From the NCBI GenBank assembly GCA_016708825.1, contig JADJEZ010000002.1, positions 248,001-312,000 on the forward strand: a stretch of DNA of 64,000 nt, written 5' to 3'. Origin of the DNA: Betaproteobacteria bacterium (GTDB lineage: Bacteria > Pseudomonadota > Gammaproteobacteria > Burkholderiales > Usitatibacteraceae). Each line of letters starts with the position of its first letter. Position 1 is the stretch's first letter. Of the stretch, positions 37,654 through 45,445 are shown in pieces. The notes beneath the pieces are model-generated. The model saw nothing but the letters and a program-made list of their open reading frames with translations, did no database searches and had not been told where the DNA came from. Position numbers and translations under genes: made by a program.

Positions 37654-38784
37654 CGAACGCCACACTCGAGCTGGCCCGCGCGCTGCTCGCGCGGCCCTCG
37701 GTCACGCCCGCCGACGAGGGCTGCCAGCAGCTGGTCATCGACCGGCTCGCCCCGCTGGGCTTCGAGCCCGAGACGATTCGCTGCGGCGAGGTCACCAACC
37801 TGTGGATCCGCCGCGGCACGGCGCGGCCGCTGGTGGTCTTCGCCGGTCACACCGACGTGGTGCCGACGGGGCCGCTCGACCAGTGGCACACCGATCCCTT
37901 CGTGCCCACGATCGTGGACGGCAGGTTGCACGCGCGGGGCGCGGCCGACATGAAGACCTCGATCGCGGCCTTCGTCGTCGCGGCCGAGGCGCTCGTCGCC
38001 GCGCACCCCGCGCACCCCGGCTCGCTCGCACTCCTGCTCACCTCCGACGAGGAAGGCCCCTCGGTCGACGGCACCGTGCGCGTGGTGGAGGCGCTCAAGG
38101 CGAGGGGCGAGCGGATCGACTACTGCATCGTGGGCGAGCCCACGTCGGCGGAGCGCTTCGGCGACACCATCAAGAACGGGCGCCGCGGCACGCTCACCGG
38201 CCGACTCGTCGTGAAGGGAATCCAGGGGCACGTGGCCTACCCGCATCTCGCGAAGAACCCGGTCCACGACCTCGCCCCGGCGCTTGCCGAACTCGCGGCG
38301 ACCGCCTGGGACGAGGGCAACGAGCATTTCCCGCCGACCACGTGGCAGGTGTCCAACATCCATGCCGGCACGGGCGCGTTCAACATCATTCCCGGCGAAG
38401 TTCGGGTCGACTTCAATTTCCGCTTCTCCACGGCGAGCACCGTCGAAGGCCTCCAGGCGCGCGTGCACGCCGTGCTCGACCGGCTCGGGCTCGACTACCG
38501 GGTCGAGTGGATCCTCGGCGGGCGGCCCTTCCTCACGCCGCGGGGGCGCCTCGGAAACGCTTTCACGCGCGGTGCGGGAAGTCTCGGGCACGACGCCGGA
38601 AATTTCCACGACGGGCGGCACTTCCGACGGGCGCTTCATCGCCGACATCTGCCCCGAAGTGGTGGAATTCGGGCCCGTGAACCGCTCGATCCACAAGGTG
38701 AACGAGTCCGTCGCGCTCGACGAGATGGAACCCCTCGCGAGGATCTACCGCCTCGCGTGCGAGGACCTCCTGGGCGTGAAGTAG
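37650..38784 (+). CDS. dapE: Succinyl-diaminopimelate desuccinylase, one frameshift
   Basis: Di-zinc M20 hydrolase making L,L-diaminopimelate. Metal/catalytic motifs: FAGHTDVVPTG (His, Asp), RGAADMKTS (bridging Asp), SDEEGPSVDGT (catalytic Glu-Glu), with the dimerisation domain around KGIQGHVAYPHLAKNPVHDL. The frame breaks near 38545 after GGRPFLTPRG; the C terminus with TTGGTSDGRFIADICPEVVE and the last metal region continues in the next frame to 38784. One extra base removed gives 377 residues, the usual length. ATG overlaps the upstream gene. Confidence 0.94.
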
Positions 38785-38790
38785 CCAAGG

Positions 38791-39681
38791 GTGGCGCGCA
38801 CCGTTCCCGAGAAGGGCCTGAACGTCCGCGCACTCGTGCTCGACGCGGCGCAGCGCCTGGAGCACGCCGGGGTCTCGTTCGGGCACGGCACCACCAACGC
38901 GATCGACGAGGCCGCCTGGCTCGTGCTGCATTCCCTGGGGTTGCCCGTGAGCGAACTCGGGCCCCATCTCGACCTCGCCGTCGACGCCGCGCACGCCCGC
39001 AGGGCCAACGCCCTGATAGCCAGGCGCATCCGCACGCGCAAGCCCGCGGCCTACCTGCTGAAGGAAGCCTGGCTCGGGCCGCACCGCTTCCACGTGGACG
39101 AGCACGTGATCGTGCCGCGCTCCTTCATCGCGGAACTGCTGCGCGCGCGGCTGGTACCGTGGATCGCGAAGCCCGCGCGGCTTGGCGCCGTGCTCGACCT
39201 GTGCACGGGCTCGGGTTGCCTCGCGATCCTCGCCGCCCTCGCCTTCCCGAAGGCGAAGGTGGATGCCGCGGATCTCTCGCCGGAAGCGCTGGCGGTGGCG
39301 CGGAAGAACGTGGCCGCCTACCGGCTGGGCGCGCGCGTGCGCCCCGTGCAGTCCGACCTTTTCACCGCCCTCGCGGGGCGCAGCTACGATCTCATCGTCT
39401 CCAACCCGCCCTACGTGAAGGCCGCCTCGATGCGCAGCCTTCCCGAGGAGTACCGCCGCGAGCCGGAGATGGCGCTCGCGAGCGGCGCCGACGGGCTCCT
39501 GCACACGCGCGCGATCCTGCGCCAGGCCAGGCGCCACCTGAATCCCGGCGGGCTTCTCGTGGTCGAGATCGGGCACAACCGCAAGGCGCTCGAGCGCGCC
39601 TTCGCGAAGCTTCCGTTCCAGTGGCCCGAGGTCTCGGCCGGCGCGGGGTTCGTCTTCGTGCTGCGTCGCGAGGATCTCTGA
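38791..39681 (+). CDS. prmB: 50S ribosomal protein L3 glutamine methyltransferase
   Basis: Methylates a Gln of L3 during ribosome assembly. 296 residues; helical N-terminal domain followed by a class I methyltransferase core with VLDLCTGSGCLAILAAL (SAM motif I) and the amide-methylating NPPY motif in YDLIVSNPPYVKA. AYLLKEAWLGPHRFHVDEHV is typical of PrmB rather than PrmC. GTG start 6 bases after dapE, preceded by AAGG. The dapE-prmB order is common in betaproteobacteria. Confidence 0.92.
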   Translation: MARTVPEKGLNVRALVLDAAQRLEHAGVSFGHGTTNAIDEAAWLVLHSLGLPVSELGPHLDLAVDAAHARRANALIARRIRTRKPAAYLLKEAWLGPHRFHVDEHVIVPRSFIAELLRARLVPWIAKPARLGAVLDLCTGSGCLAILAALAFPKAKVDAADLSPEALAVARKNVAAYRLGARVRPVQSDLFTALAGRSYDLIVSNPPYVKAASMRSLPEEYRREPEMALASGADGLLHTRAILRQARRHLNPGGLLVVEIGHNRKALERAFAKLPFQWPEVSAGAGFVFVLRREDL

Positions 39682-39760
39682 GCTTTCGAGGCGAGGGCGC
39701 CAATTCCGCGATAATGACGGCGGAGATCCCCAGGTTCCGACCACCCAACCCGAGCCCCCG

Positions 39761-40393
39761 ATGAAGATCGCCGACATTCGCCAGGAGTACGCCCTCAAGC
39801 GCCTCGACAAGGAAGACGTCGACGCGGACCCCTTCCGGCAGTTCCACGCCTGGCTCGCGGAAGCGATCGAGGCGCAGGTGCCCGAGCCCACGGCGATGAC
39901 GCTCGCCACCGTGGACGCCCCCGGCCGGCCCTCGGCGCGCATCATGCTGCTCAAGGCGCTCGACGAACGCGGCTTCGTCTTCTACACGAATTACGAGAGC
40001 CGCAAGGGAACCGAGCTGGCGGCACGCCCGCAGGCGGCCCTCACGTTCTTCTGGAAGGAACTCGAGCGGCAGGTGCGCATCGAGGGCGCGGTCGAGCAGG
40101 TGAGCGCCGCCGAGGCCGACGAGTACTTCGCGAGCCGCCCGCTCGGCTCGCGCATCGGGGCGTGGGCGAGCACCCAGAGCGCCACCATCGAGAGCCGGCA
40201 CTGGCTCGAGGCCCGCGTGAGGGCCGCCGAGACGCAGTACGGCGACAGCCCGCCCCGCCCCCCGCACTGGGGCGGCTACCGCGTGATCCCCACGTGGCTC
40301 GAGTTCTGGCAGGGAAGGCGCAGCCGCCTGCACGACCGCATCGCCTACGAGAAGACCGGCGACGGCTGGAAGATCGCCCGCCTGTCGCCCTAG
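39761..40393 (+). CDS. pdxH: Pyridoxamine 5'-phosphate oxidase
   Basis: FMN enzyme converting pyridoxine or pyridoxamine 5'-phosphate to pyridoxal 5'-phosphate. 210 residues, intact. FMN/substrate motifs: ARIMLLKALDERGFVFYTNY, SRKGTELAARPQAALTFFW, RQVRIEGAVEQ, and the C-terminal PPHWGGYRVIPTWLEFWQG with RLHDRIAYEK. A weak GATAAT -10-like element is at 39710-39715 between prmB and this gene. Confidence 0.97.
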   Translation: MKIADIRQEYALKRLDKEDVDADPFRQFHAWLAEAIEAQVPEPTAMTLATVDAPGRPSARIMLLKALDERGFVFYTNYESRKGTELAARPQAALTFFWKELERQVRIEGAVEQVSAAEADEYFASRPLGSRIGAWASTQSATIESRHWLEARVRAAETQYGDSPPRPPHWGGYRVIPTWLEFWQGRRSRLHDRIAYEKTGDGWKIARLSP

Positions 40394-40395
40394 GC

Positions 40396-41055
40396 ATGCG
40401 AAGTCCCCTCGGCTGCCACGATCCCGCGCGGCTGGAAGCCGAGAGGCTCTCGGTCGAGGCGCTGGACCGGTCCCTGGACGCCGTGCTCGCCGGCCGCGAC
40501 GCGCGCGAGCCGCTGTGGATCTTCGGCTACGGCTCGCTCATGTGGAACCCGGGGCTCGCCTTCGTGGCCAAGCGCGTCGGCACGATCTACGGCTTCCACC
40601 GCAACTTCTGCCTCTGGTCGCGGATCAACCGCGGCACGCCGGAGCGCCCCGGGCTCGTGCTCACGCTGGAGCGTGGCGGGAGCTGCCGCGGGCTCGCGTT
40701 CCGGCTCACCGGCTCGACTTCGCGCGAGGAGCTGCGCGAATTGTGGCGGCGCGAGATGTCGCTCGGCTCCTACCACCCGCGCTGGCTCGAATGCCACGCC
40801 GGGGCCGAACGCGTGCAGGTCCTCACCTTCATCGTGAACCGCGCGTGCTCCGGCTACGCGGGCAAGCTCCCGATGGAGGTGATGGTCCAGGCCATGGCCA
40901 CGGCGCGGGGAAAGTACGGCTCGAGCGCCGAGTACCTCTTCCAGACCCAGGCCGCGCTCGAATCCCACGGCATCCTCGACGCCCGCATCAAGCGGCTGGC
41001 CGAACGGGTCAAGCGGCACCTCGCCGACGCCGGGTCCTCGCGCATCACCAGGTGA
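40396..41055 (+). CDS. chaC: ChaC-family gamma-glutamylcyclotransferase
   Basis: Degrades glutathione to 5-oxoproline and Cys-Gly in characterised members. 219 residues with the family opening WIFGYGSLMWNPGLAF, the substrate-binding YGSL loop, FHRNFCLWSRINRGTPERPG and the later SLGSYHPRWL and RACSGYAGKLP. Two bases after pdxH. Its 3' end overlaps the convergent HAD gene by 11 bases. Specificity for glutathione is assumed from the family. Confidence 0.9.
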   Translation: MRSPLGCHDPARLEAERLSVEALDRSLDAVLAGRDAREPLWIFGYGSLMWNPGLAFVAKRVGTIYGFHRNFCLWSRINRGTPERPGLVLTLERGGSCRGLAFRLTGSTSREELRELWRREMSLGSYHPRWLECHAGAERVQVLTFIVNRACSGYAGKLPMEVMVQAMATARGKYGSSAEYLFQTQAALESHGILDARIKRLAERVKRHLADAGSSRITR

Positions 41056-41932
41056 AGGCGGGCAGGCGGAAGCCGGGTCGCGCCACGGCGCGGTTCTCGA
41101 ACGCGCTCCACGTCGCCGCATCGGGCCCGCCGTGTTCCGCGCCCAGTTCCCCGGCGTGGATGCCGCCCACGATGAACGCGCTCGGAAGTCCCGCCCGCGA
41201 AGCGCCGAGGATGTCGTGCTCGATGGAATCTCCCACCGCGACCACCCGCCCCGGGGCGCAGTGACCCAGTGCGGCGATGCACGAGCCGTAGATCGCCGGC
41301 CACGGCTTGCCGTGGTAGAAGACTTCGCCCCCCAGCGCCTCGTAGCGCCGGGCCAGCACGCCGGTCGCGTCCACCAGGCGGCCCTCGGAGAAGCGCGCGA
41401 TGTCGGGGTTGGCGCAGACCATGGGGAGGTTTTTCGCGCGGGCTGCGCGCAGCTCCGTCTCGTAGTCCGCGAGGGCGCGCCGCGGCGAGTCGATCCCGAT
41501 CGCGGCGAGGAAGTCGGCTTCCTCCACCGAAGCCGTGAAAACGAGCCCGATGCCTTCGAGGATCGAGCGGTCCCCGGCGCGGGTGAACGCGTAGCAGCGC
41601 GTGCCGAGCCGGGCATGGAACGGGTTCGCCCGCGCGACGATCGCCTCGCGCGCATCCTCTCCCGCCGACACCATGCGCTCGAAGAGCCGCGCGGAAAACC
41701 CCATCTCCTCCATGAGCCGCAGGTTCGCGGCCTCGCGCCGGCCCGAGTTGGAGAGCACGACCACGTGCTTGCCCGCCTCGCGCAGCCGCTCCAGGCACTC
41801 GCGCGCGCCCGCGTAGGGCCGGGCGCCGTCGTGCAGGACGCCCCACTGGTCGACGATCAGGCCGTCGAAGCGCTCGGCGAGTGCCGCCACGCCCGGCAGC
41901 GCGATGGCGCCCGCCTCAGGAGATGCGGCCAC
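41045..41932 (-). CDS. HAD class IIA hydrolase (TIGR01459-like)
   Basis: 295 residues. HAD motif I FDGLIVDQWGVLHDG (first Asp is the expected nucleophile, with the family's W replacing an acid-type position), motif II VVLSNSGRR, motif III Lys in YHGKPWPAIY, motif IV VAVGDSIEHDILGA. A C2-type cap lies between II and III. Substrate unknown. Its start lies inside the 3' end of the second phnE gene, so it is the last gene of the transporter operon; a phosphatase role in using the imported compound is plausible but unproven. Confidence 0.85.
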   Translation of the reverse strand: MAASPEAGAIALPGVAALAERFDGLIVDQWGVLHDGARPYAGARECLERLREAGKHVVVLSNSGRREAANLRLMEEMGFSARLFERMVSAGEDAREAIVARANPFHARLGTRCYAFTRAGDRSILEGIGLVFTASVEEADFLAAIGIDSPRRALADYETELRAARAKNLPMVCANPDIARFSEGRLVDATGVLARRYEALGGEVFYHGKPWPAIYGSCIAALGHCAPGRVVAVGDSIEHDILGASRAGLPSAFIVGGIHAGELGAEHGGPDAATWSAFENRAVARPGFRLPAFTW

Positions 41933-42725
41933 GGATCCAGGCCGAGACGGCCTCGCTCGCGATCACCACCGCGAGGATCGCGAGCAGGACGACGAGCACC
42001 TGCTGCCACGCGAACTGGTTGATCGAGGCGTACAGGTGCAGCCCGATGCCGCCGGCGCCGACGAAGCCCAGGACGCTCGACTCGCGCACGTTGATGTCCC
42101 AGCGGTAGACGGTGGTGCCGATGAGCACCGGCATCACCTGCGGCAGGATGCCGATGAGGTAGACCTGCCCCGTGCTCGCCCCCGTGGACTCTATCGCCTC
42201 GATCGGCCCGCGGTCGGCCTCCTCGATCGCTTCGGCCACGAGCTTGGCGAGGAAGCCCACCGAGCGCGCGGCCACGGCGGCGATCCCGGCGATCGGGCCC
42301 GGGCCGAAGATCGCCACGAAGAGCAGCCCCCAGATCACCGTGTTCACGCTCCGCGAGGCCACGAGGATGCCGCGGCCCACGGCCCAGGTGAAACCGTTGG
42401 CCGTCGTGTTGCGCGCCGACAGGAAGGCGAGCGGGATCGAGAAGATCACCGCGATGGCGGTGCCGAGGGTCGCGATGTGGATCGTCTCGATCAGCGGCGC
42501 GATGATCGTCGGCGCGTAGGACCAGCGCGGCGGCCACATGCGCCCCGCGAGGTCCGCGGCCTGCACGTGGGCGTCCTTGAAGAAGATCCACTCGATGTCG
42601 AGCGCGGAGACCGACCATGCCGACACGAAAGCCACCGCCGCGATCCACAGCCACCGCACCACGGTCTCGCGCGGCGAATGCCGGCGCCATACCTCGGGGT
42701 GGCGCTGCGCCGCACCGGTGCTCAC
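41916..42725 (-). CDS. phnE: Phosphonate-type ABC transporter permease (second PhnE)
   Basis: Inner-membrane permease of 269 residues. An N-terminal helix (WLWIAAVAFVSAWSVSALDI), periplasmic segment, then the BPD transmembrane domain with LIETIHIATLGTAIAVIFSI and the cytoplasmic loop facing the ATPase (EADRGPIEAIESTGAS followed by GTTVYRWDINVRESSVLGFV). GTG start overlapping the upstream permease by four bases. Together with its neighbour it should form a heterodimeric channel. Confidence 0.9.
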   Translation of the reverse strand: MSTGAAQRHPEVWRRHSPRETVVRWLWIAAVAFVSAWSVSALDIEWIFFKDAHVQAADLAGRMWPPRWSYAPTIIAPLIETIHIATLGTAIAVIFSIPLAFLSARNTTANGFTWAVGRGILVASRSVNTVIWGLLFVAIFGPGPIAGIAAVAARSVGFLAKLVAEAIEEADRGPIEAIESTGASTGQVYLIGILPQVMPVLIGTTVYRWDINVRESSVLGFVGAGGIGLHLYASINQFAWQQVLVVLLAILAVVIASEAVSAWIRGRIS

Positions 42726-43519
42726 CGCAGCCTCCTTCGCACCCAGTCGCTGAACCACTCGCCCAGCGCCACGAGCGCGATGATCCCGAGCAGGATCGCC
42801 GCGGCGAAGTCGTAGTCGTAGCGCGAAAAGGACGCCGAGAGGGTCTGGCCGATGCCGCCGGCGCCGACGATGCCCACGACCGTGGAGTGGCGCACGTTCG
42901 CGTCGAGGCGGTAGATGGCCGTGCCCACGGAGCGCGTGAGCACCTGCGGCACGACGGAGTAGACCACCACCTGCAGGAAGCCCGCTCCGGTGGCGCGCAC
43001 CGCCTCGATGGGGCCGACGCGCACGTTCTCGATGTCCTCGGCGAGCATCTTGGCGAGGAAGATCGTCGAGGAAAGCGCCAGCGTGAGGAGCCCCGCCACG
43101 GGGCCGAAGCCGAAGAGCTTCACGAAGAAGATGGCGATGATCACCTCGTGGAAGGTGCGGCCGACCACGATCAGGCCGCGCGCGGCGAGGTAGACGGGGC
43201 GGGGCGCGAGGTTCTTCGCCGCGGCGATCCCCAGGGGAATGCTCAGGACCACGCCCGCGAGCGTGGCGGCGAACGCCATCTGCAGGCTCTCCGTCATGCC
43301 CCGCAGCAACAGTTCCCAGCGCCCGAAATCCGGCGGGATCATGCGGATGAAGAGATCCGCCGCGCGCCCGAACCCCGCCAACGCGCGCTTCGCGTCGATG
43401 TCGAGGGTGGACACCGACCAGACGAGGTAGGCGATGGCCGCGAGCAGCACGAGGTTCTGGCGCCCCCGCGTGCCGAAGAACGGCGGCGGCCGCCACGCGG
43501 ACGGGTGCGCCGCGCTCAT
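42722..43519 (-). CDS. phnE: Phosphonate-type ABC transporter permease (first PhnE)
   Basis: 265 residues, homologous to the downstream permease. Helices around LVLLAAIAYLVWSVSTL and MAFAATLAGVVLSIPLGIAA; the ATPase-facing loop is NVRVGPIEAVRATGAG and the YRLDANVRHSTVVGIVGAGG motif is typical of PhnE. Overlaps phnC by four bases. Having two adjacent phnE genes is common in PhnCDE-type loci of proteobacteria. Confidence 0.92.
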   Translation of the reverse strand: MSAAHPSAWRPPPFFGTRGRQNLVLLAAIAYLVWSVSTLDIDAKRALAGFGRAADLFIRMIPPDFGRWELLLRGMTESLQMAFAATLAGVVLSIPLGIAAAKNLAPRPVYLAARGLIVVGRTFHEVIIAIFFVKLFGFGPVAGLLTLALSSTIFLAKMLAEDIENVRVGPIEAVRATGAGFLQVVVYSVVPQVLTRSVGTAIYRLDANVRHSTVVGIVGAGGIGQTLSASFSRYDYDFAAAILLGIIALVALGEWFSDWVRRRLR

Positions 43520-44349
43520 GCGCCGGCCTCGTCCTCGTCGGCCTTGCGGATCGTCCGGCTCCAGTCCTCCGCGCCGTAGATGCTCGTGAGCACCTCCGGC
43601 GTGAGCGCGGCACTCGGCCCGTCGAAGACGAGCGCGCCGGCCTTGAGCCCGATCACGCGGTCGGCGAACCCCTGGGCGAGCGCCACGTCGTGGATGTTCA
43701 CCAGCGCGGGCGTGGCGCGCTCCTGCGCGAGCGCGCCGATGAGCCGCATGATCTGGCGGGCGGTCTTCGGGTCGAGGCTCGCCGTGGGCTCGTCGACCAG
43801 CAGGAGATCCGGGTTCTGCATGAGCGCGCGGCCGATGCCGACGCGCTGGCGCTGGCCGCCGGAGAGCGCATCGGCGCGCGAATCGTGCAGCCCCGCGAGC
43901 CCCACCCGCTCGAGCATCGCGAAGGCGTTGGCGACGTCCCGCGGCGGGTAGCGGCGCAGCCAGGAGGCGAAGAAGCCCACGGAACCCAGCCGTCCGGAAA
44001 GGAGGTTCTCCATCACCGTGAGCCGGTCGACCAGGTTGAACTCCTGGAAGATCATCCCGATGCGGCGCCTCGCCCGGCGAAGCTCGCCCGGCGCGAGGGA
44101 CACGATGTCGGTTTCCCCCAGGAACACCCGCCCGGAGGTCGGCTCCACCAGACGGTTGATGCAGCGGATGAGCGTGCTCTTGCCCGCGCCCGAGGTGCCG
44201 ATGACCGCGATGACCTCCGGGCGCGCGACGGTGAAGCTCACGCCGTCCAGGGCGCGAGCGCCGCCGGGGTAGGTCTTGGTGAGCGCCTCCACCGCGAGCA
44301 ACGGCCTCGCGCCGCCCGCCGGCGGCGCGTGCTCCCGCGCGAGCGCCAT
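43516..44349 (-). CDS. phnC: Phosphonate-type ABC transporter ATP-binding protein
   Basis: 277 residues. Walker A AVIGTSGAGKSTLIRCIN, Q loop IGMIFQEFNLVDRLTVMENL, signature ALSGGQRQRVGIGRAL, Walker B PDLLLVDEPTASLDP, H loop LVNIHDVALAQ (VNIH is normal for PhnC). GRLGSVGFFASWLRRYP is a PhnC-type insert. It lies four bases after phnD. Substrate class (phosphonate, phosphite or phosphate ester) cannot be set from the ATPase. Confidence 0.94.
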   Translation of the reverse strand: MALAREHAPPAGGARPLLAVEALTKTYPGGARALDGVSFTVARPEVIAVIGTSGAGKSTLIRCINRLVEPTSGRVFLGETDIVSLAPGELRRARRRIGMIFQEFNLVDRLTVMENLLSGRLGSVGFFASWLRRYPPRDVANAFAMLERVGLAGLHDSRADALSGGQRQRVGIGRALMQNPDLLLVDEPTASLDPKTARQIMRLIGALAQERATPALVNIHDVALAQGFADRVIGLKAGALVFDGPSAALTPEVLTSIYGAEDWSRTIRKADEDEAGA

Positions 44350-44353
44350 GGCG

Positions 44354-45358
44354 CTACTCGGCCTTCTTGCCGAGCTTCGAGAGCGTCTCCTGCGTGTACG
44401 TCACGCCGCCCGCCTTGTGGATCGTGAGCACGTCGCGCCAGTCCTTGCGGTACTCGATCGCGGCGAAGCGCTCCGTGTCCTTGAATTCGGCGGCGAGCTT
44501 CGATTTCTTGAAATCGAAGCCGATGAAGGCCTCGCGGATCTTCGCCTTCAGCTCCGGCGCGAGATTGTGGGCCACGCCGAAGGCGGTGCGCGGGAACGGC
44601 GCCGATTCGTAGACCACGCGCAGGTCGCCGGCCTTGAACATGCCGCGCGCCTGCATGCGCTCGACCACGGTGGAGGCCACCGGGGCCGCGTCGTAGTCCT
44701 TGTTCACCACGCCCATGATCGAGTTGTCGTGCTTGCCGGAGAAGAGCACCTCGTAGTCCTTGCCCGGCACCACGCCCATCGACGAGAAGAGCGCGCGGGG
44801 CGCCGCGTCCCCCGAATTGGACGAAGGCGAGACGTGCGCGACCCGCTTGCCCTTCAGGTCCGCGACCGACTTGATCGGGCTGTCCTTGAAGGTGATGAGC
44901 TGCAGCGTGTAGCCGATGCTGCCGTTGGCGCGCTGCATGCTCGCCACCGGCTCGAACCCGGCGAGGTTCACCGCGTAGGGCGTGGGCCCGGTCGCGACCC
45001 CCCGCGATGCAGGCGCCCGGAGCGCAGGGGCCTCGACCTGCGCGGCATAGGACTCGGCCGGATACCAGCGCACGCGCTTGCCGGTGACCTTGGCGATGTG
45101 CTGCATGAAGTCGTCGAAGACGTTCTCGTAGACGGCGGGATCCTCGACGGGCGTGTAGGAGAACACGAGCGTGGCGGGGTCCTGCCAGGCCTTCGGGTCC
45201 TTCGGCTGGTCGGCGATCAGGTCGCCGTTGTCGTCGCAGTAGCGCGCGTCGAGCAGGCCGCGGTTGGCGCAGGGCGCCTGCGCGAGTGCGACCGCCGCAA
45301 ACGGTCCCGCTGCGAGCGTGAGCGCCGCCACGAGCCAAACCCTCCTGGAACTTGCCAT
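44354..45358 (-). CDS. phnD: Periplasmic phosphonate/phosphite-type binding protein
   Basis: 334 residues with signal peptide (LVAALTLAAGPFAAVALAQA). PhnD family: FSYTPVEDPAVYENVFDDFM, VTGKRVRWYPAESYAAQVEA, GPTPYAVNLAGFEPVA and the ligand-loop VAHVSPSSNSGDAAPRALF. Around 45005-45035 the expected LRSGRLH appears only in another frame, so two opposite indels seem to hide inside this otherwise open frame. GGAGG lies 9 bases before the ATG. First gene of the operon phnD-phnC-phnE-phnE-HAD; no C-P lyase or phosphonatase is present nearby. Confidence 0.9.
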   Translation of the reverse strand: MASSRRVWLVAALTLAAGPFAAVALAQAPCANRGLLDARYCDDNGDLIADQPKDPKAWQDPATLVFSYTPVEDPAVYENVFDDFMQHIAKVTGKRVRWYPAESYAAQVEAPALRAPASRGVATGPTPYAVNLAGFEPVASMQRANGSIGYTLQLITFKDSPIKSVADLKGKRVAHVSPSSNSGDAAPRALFSSMGVVPGKDYEVLFSGKHDNSIMGVVNKDYDAAPVASTVVERMQARGMFKAGDLRVVYESAPFPRTAFGVAHNLAPELKAKIREAFIGFDFKKSKLAAEFKDTERFAAIEYRKDWRDVLTIHKAGGVTYTQETLSKLGKKAE

Positions 45359-45445
45359 CTTCGTGTCCTCCGGAACATTCGCGTTATCCGCCTCGGGGCG
45401 GGACCGTCGAATGCTATCACCGGAGGCGGCCGAAACCGCGTGGGA

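Noticed and set aside
41045..41932. Phosphonoacetaldehyde hydrolase (PhnX)
   Set aside because: The HAD gene has class IIA-type motifs and cap and lacks the PhnX cap features, so I kept a general HAD call.
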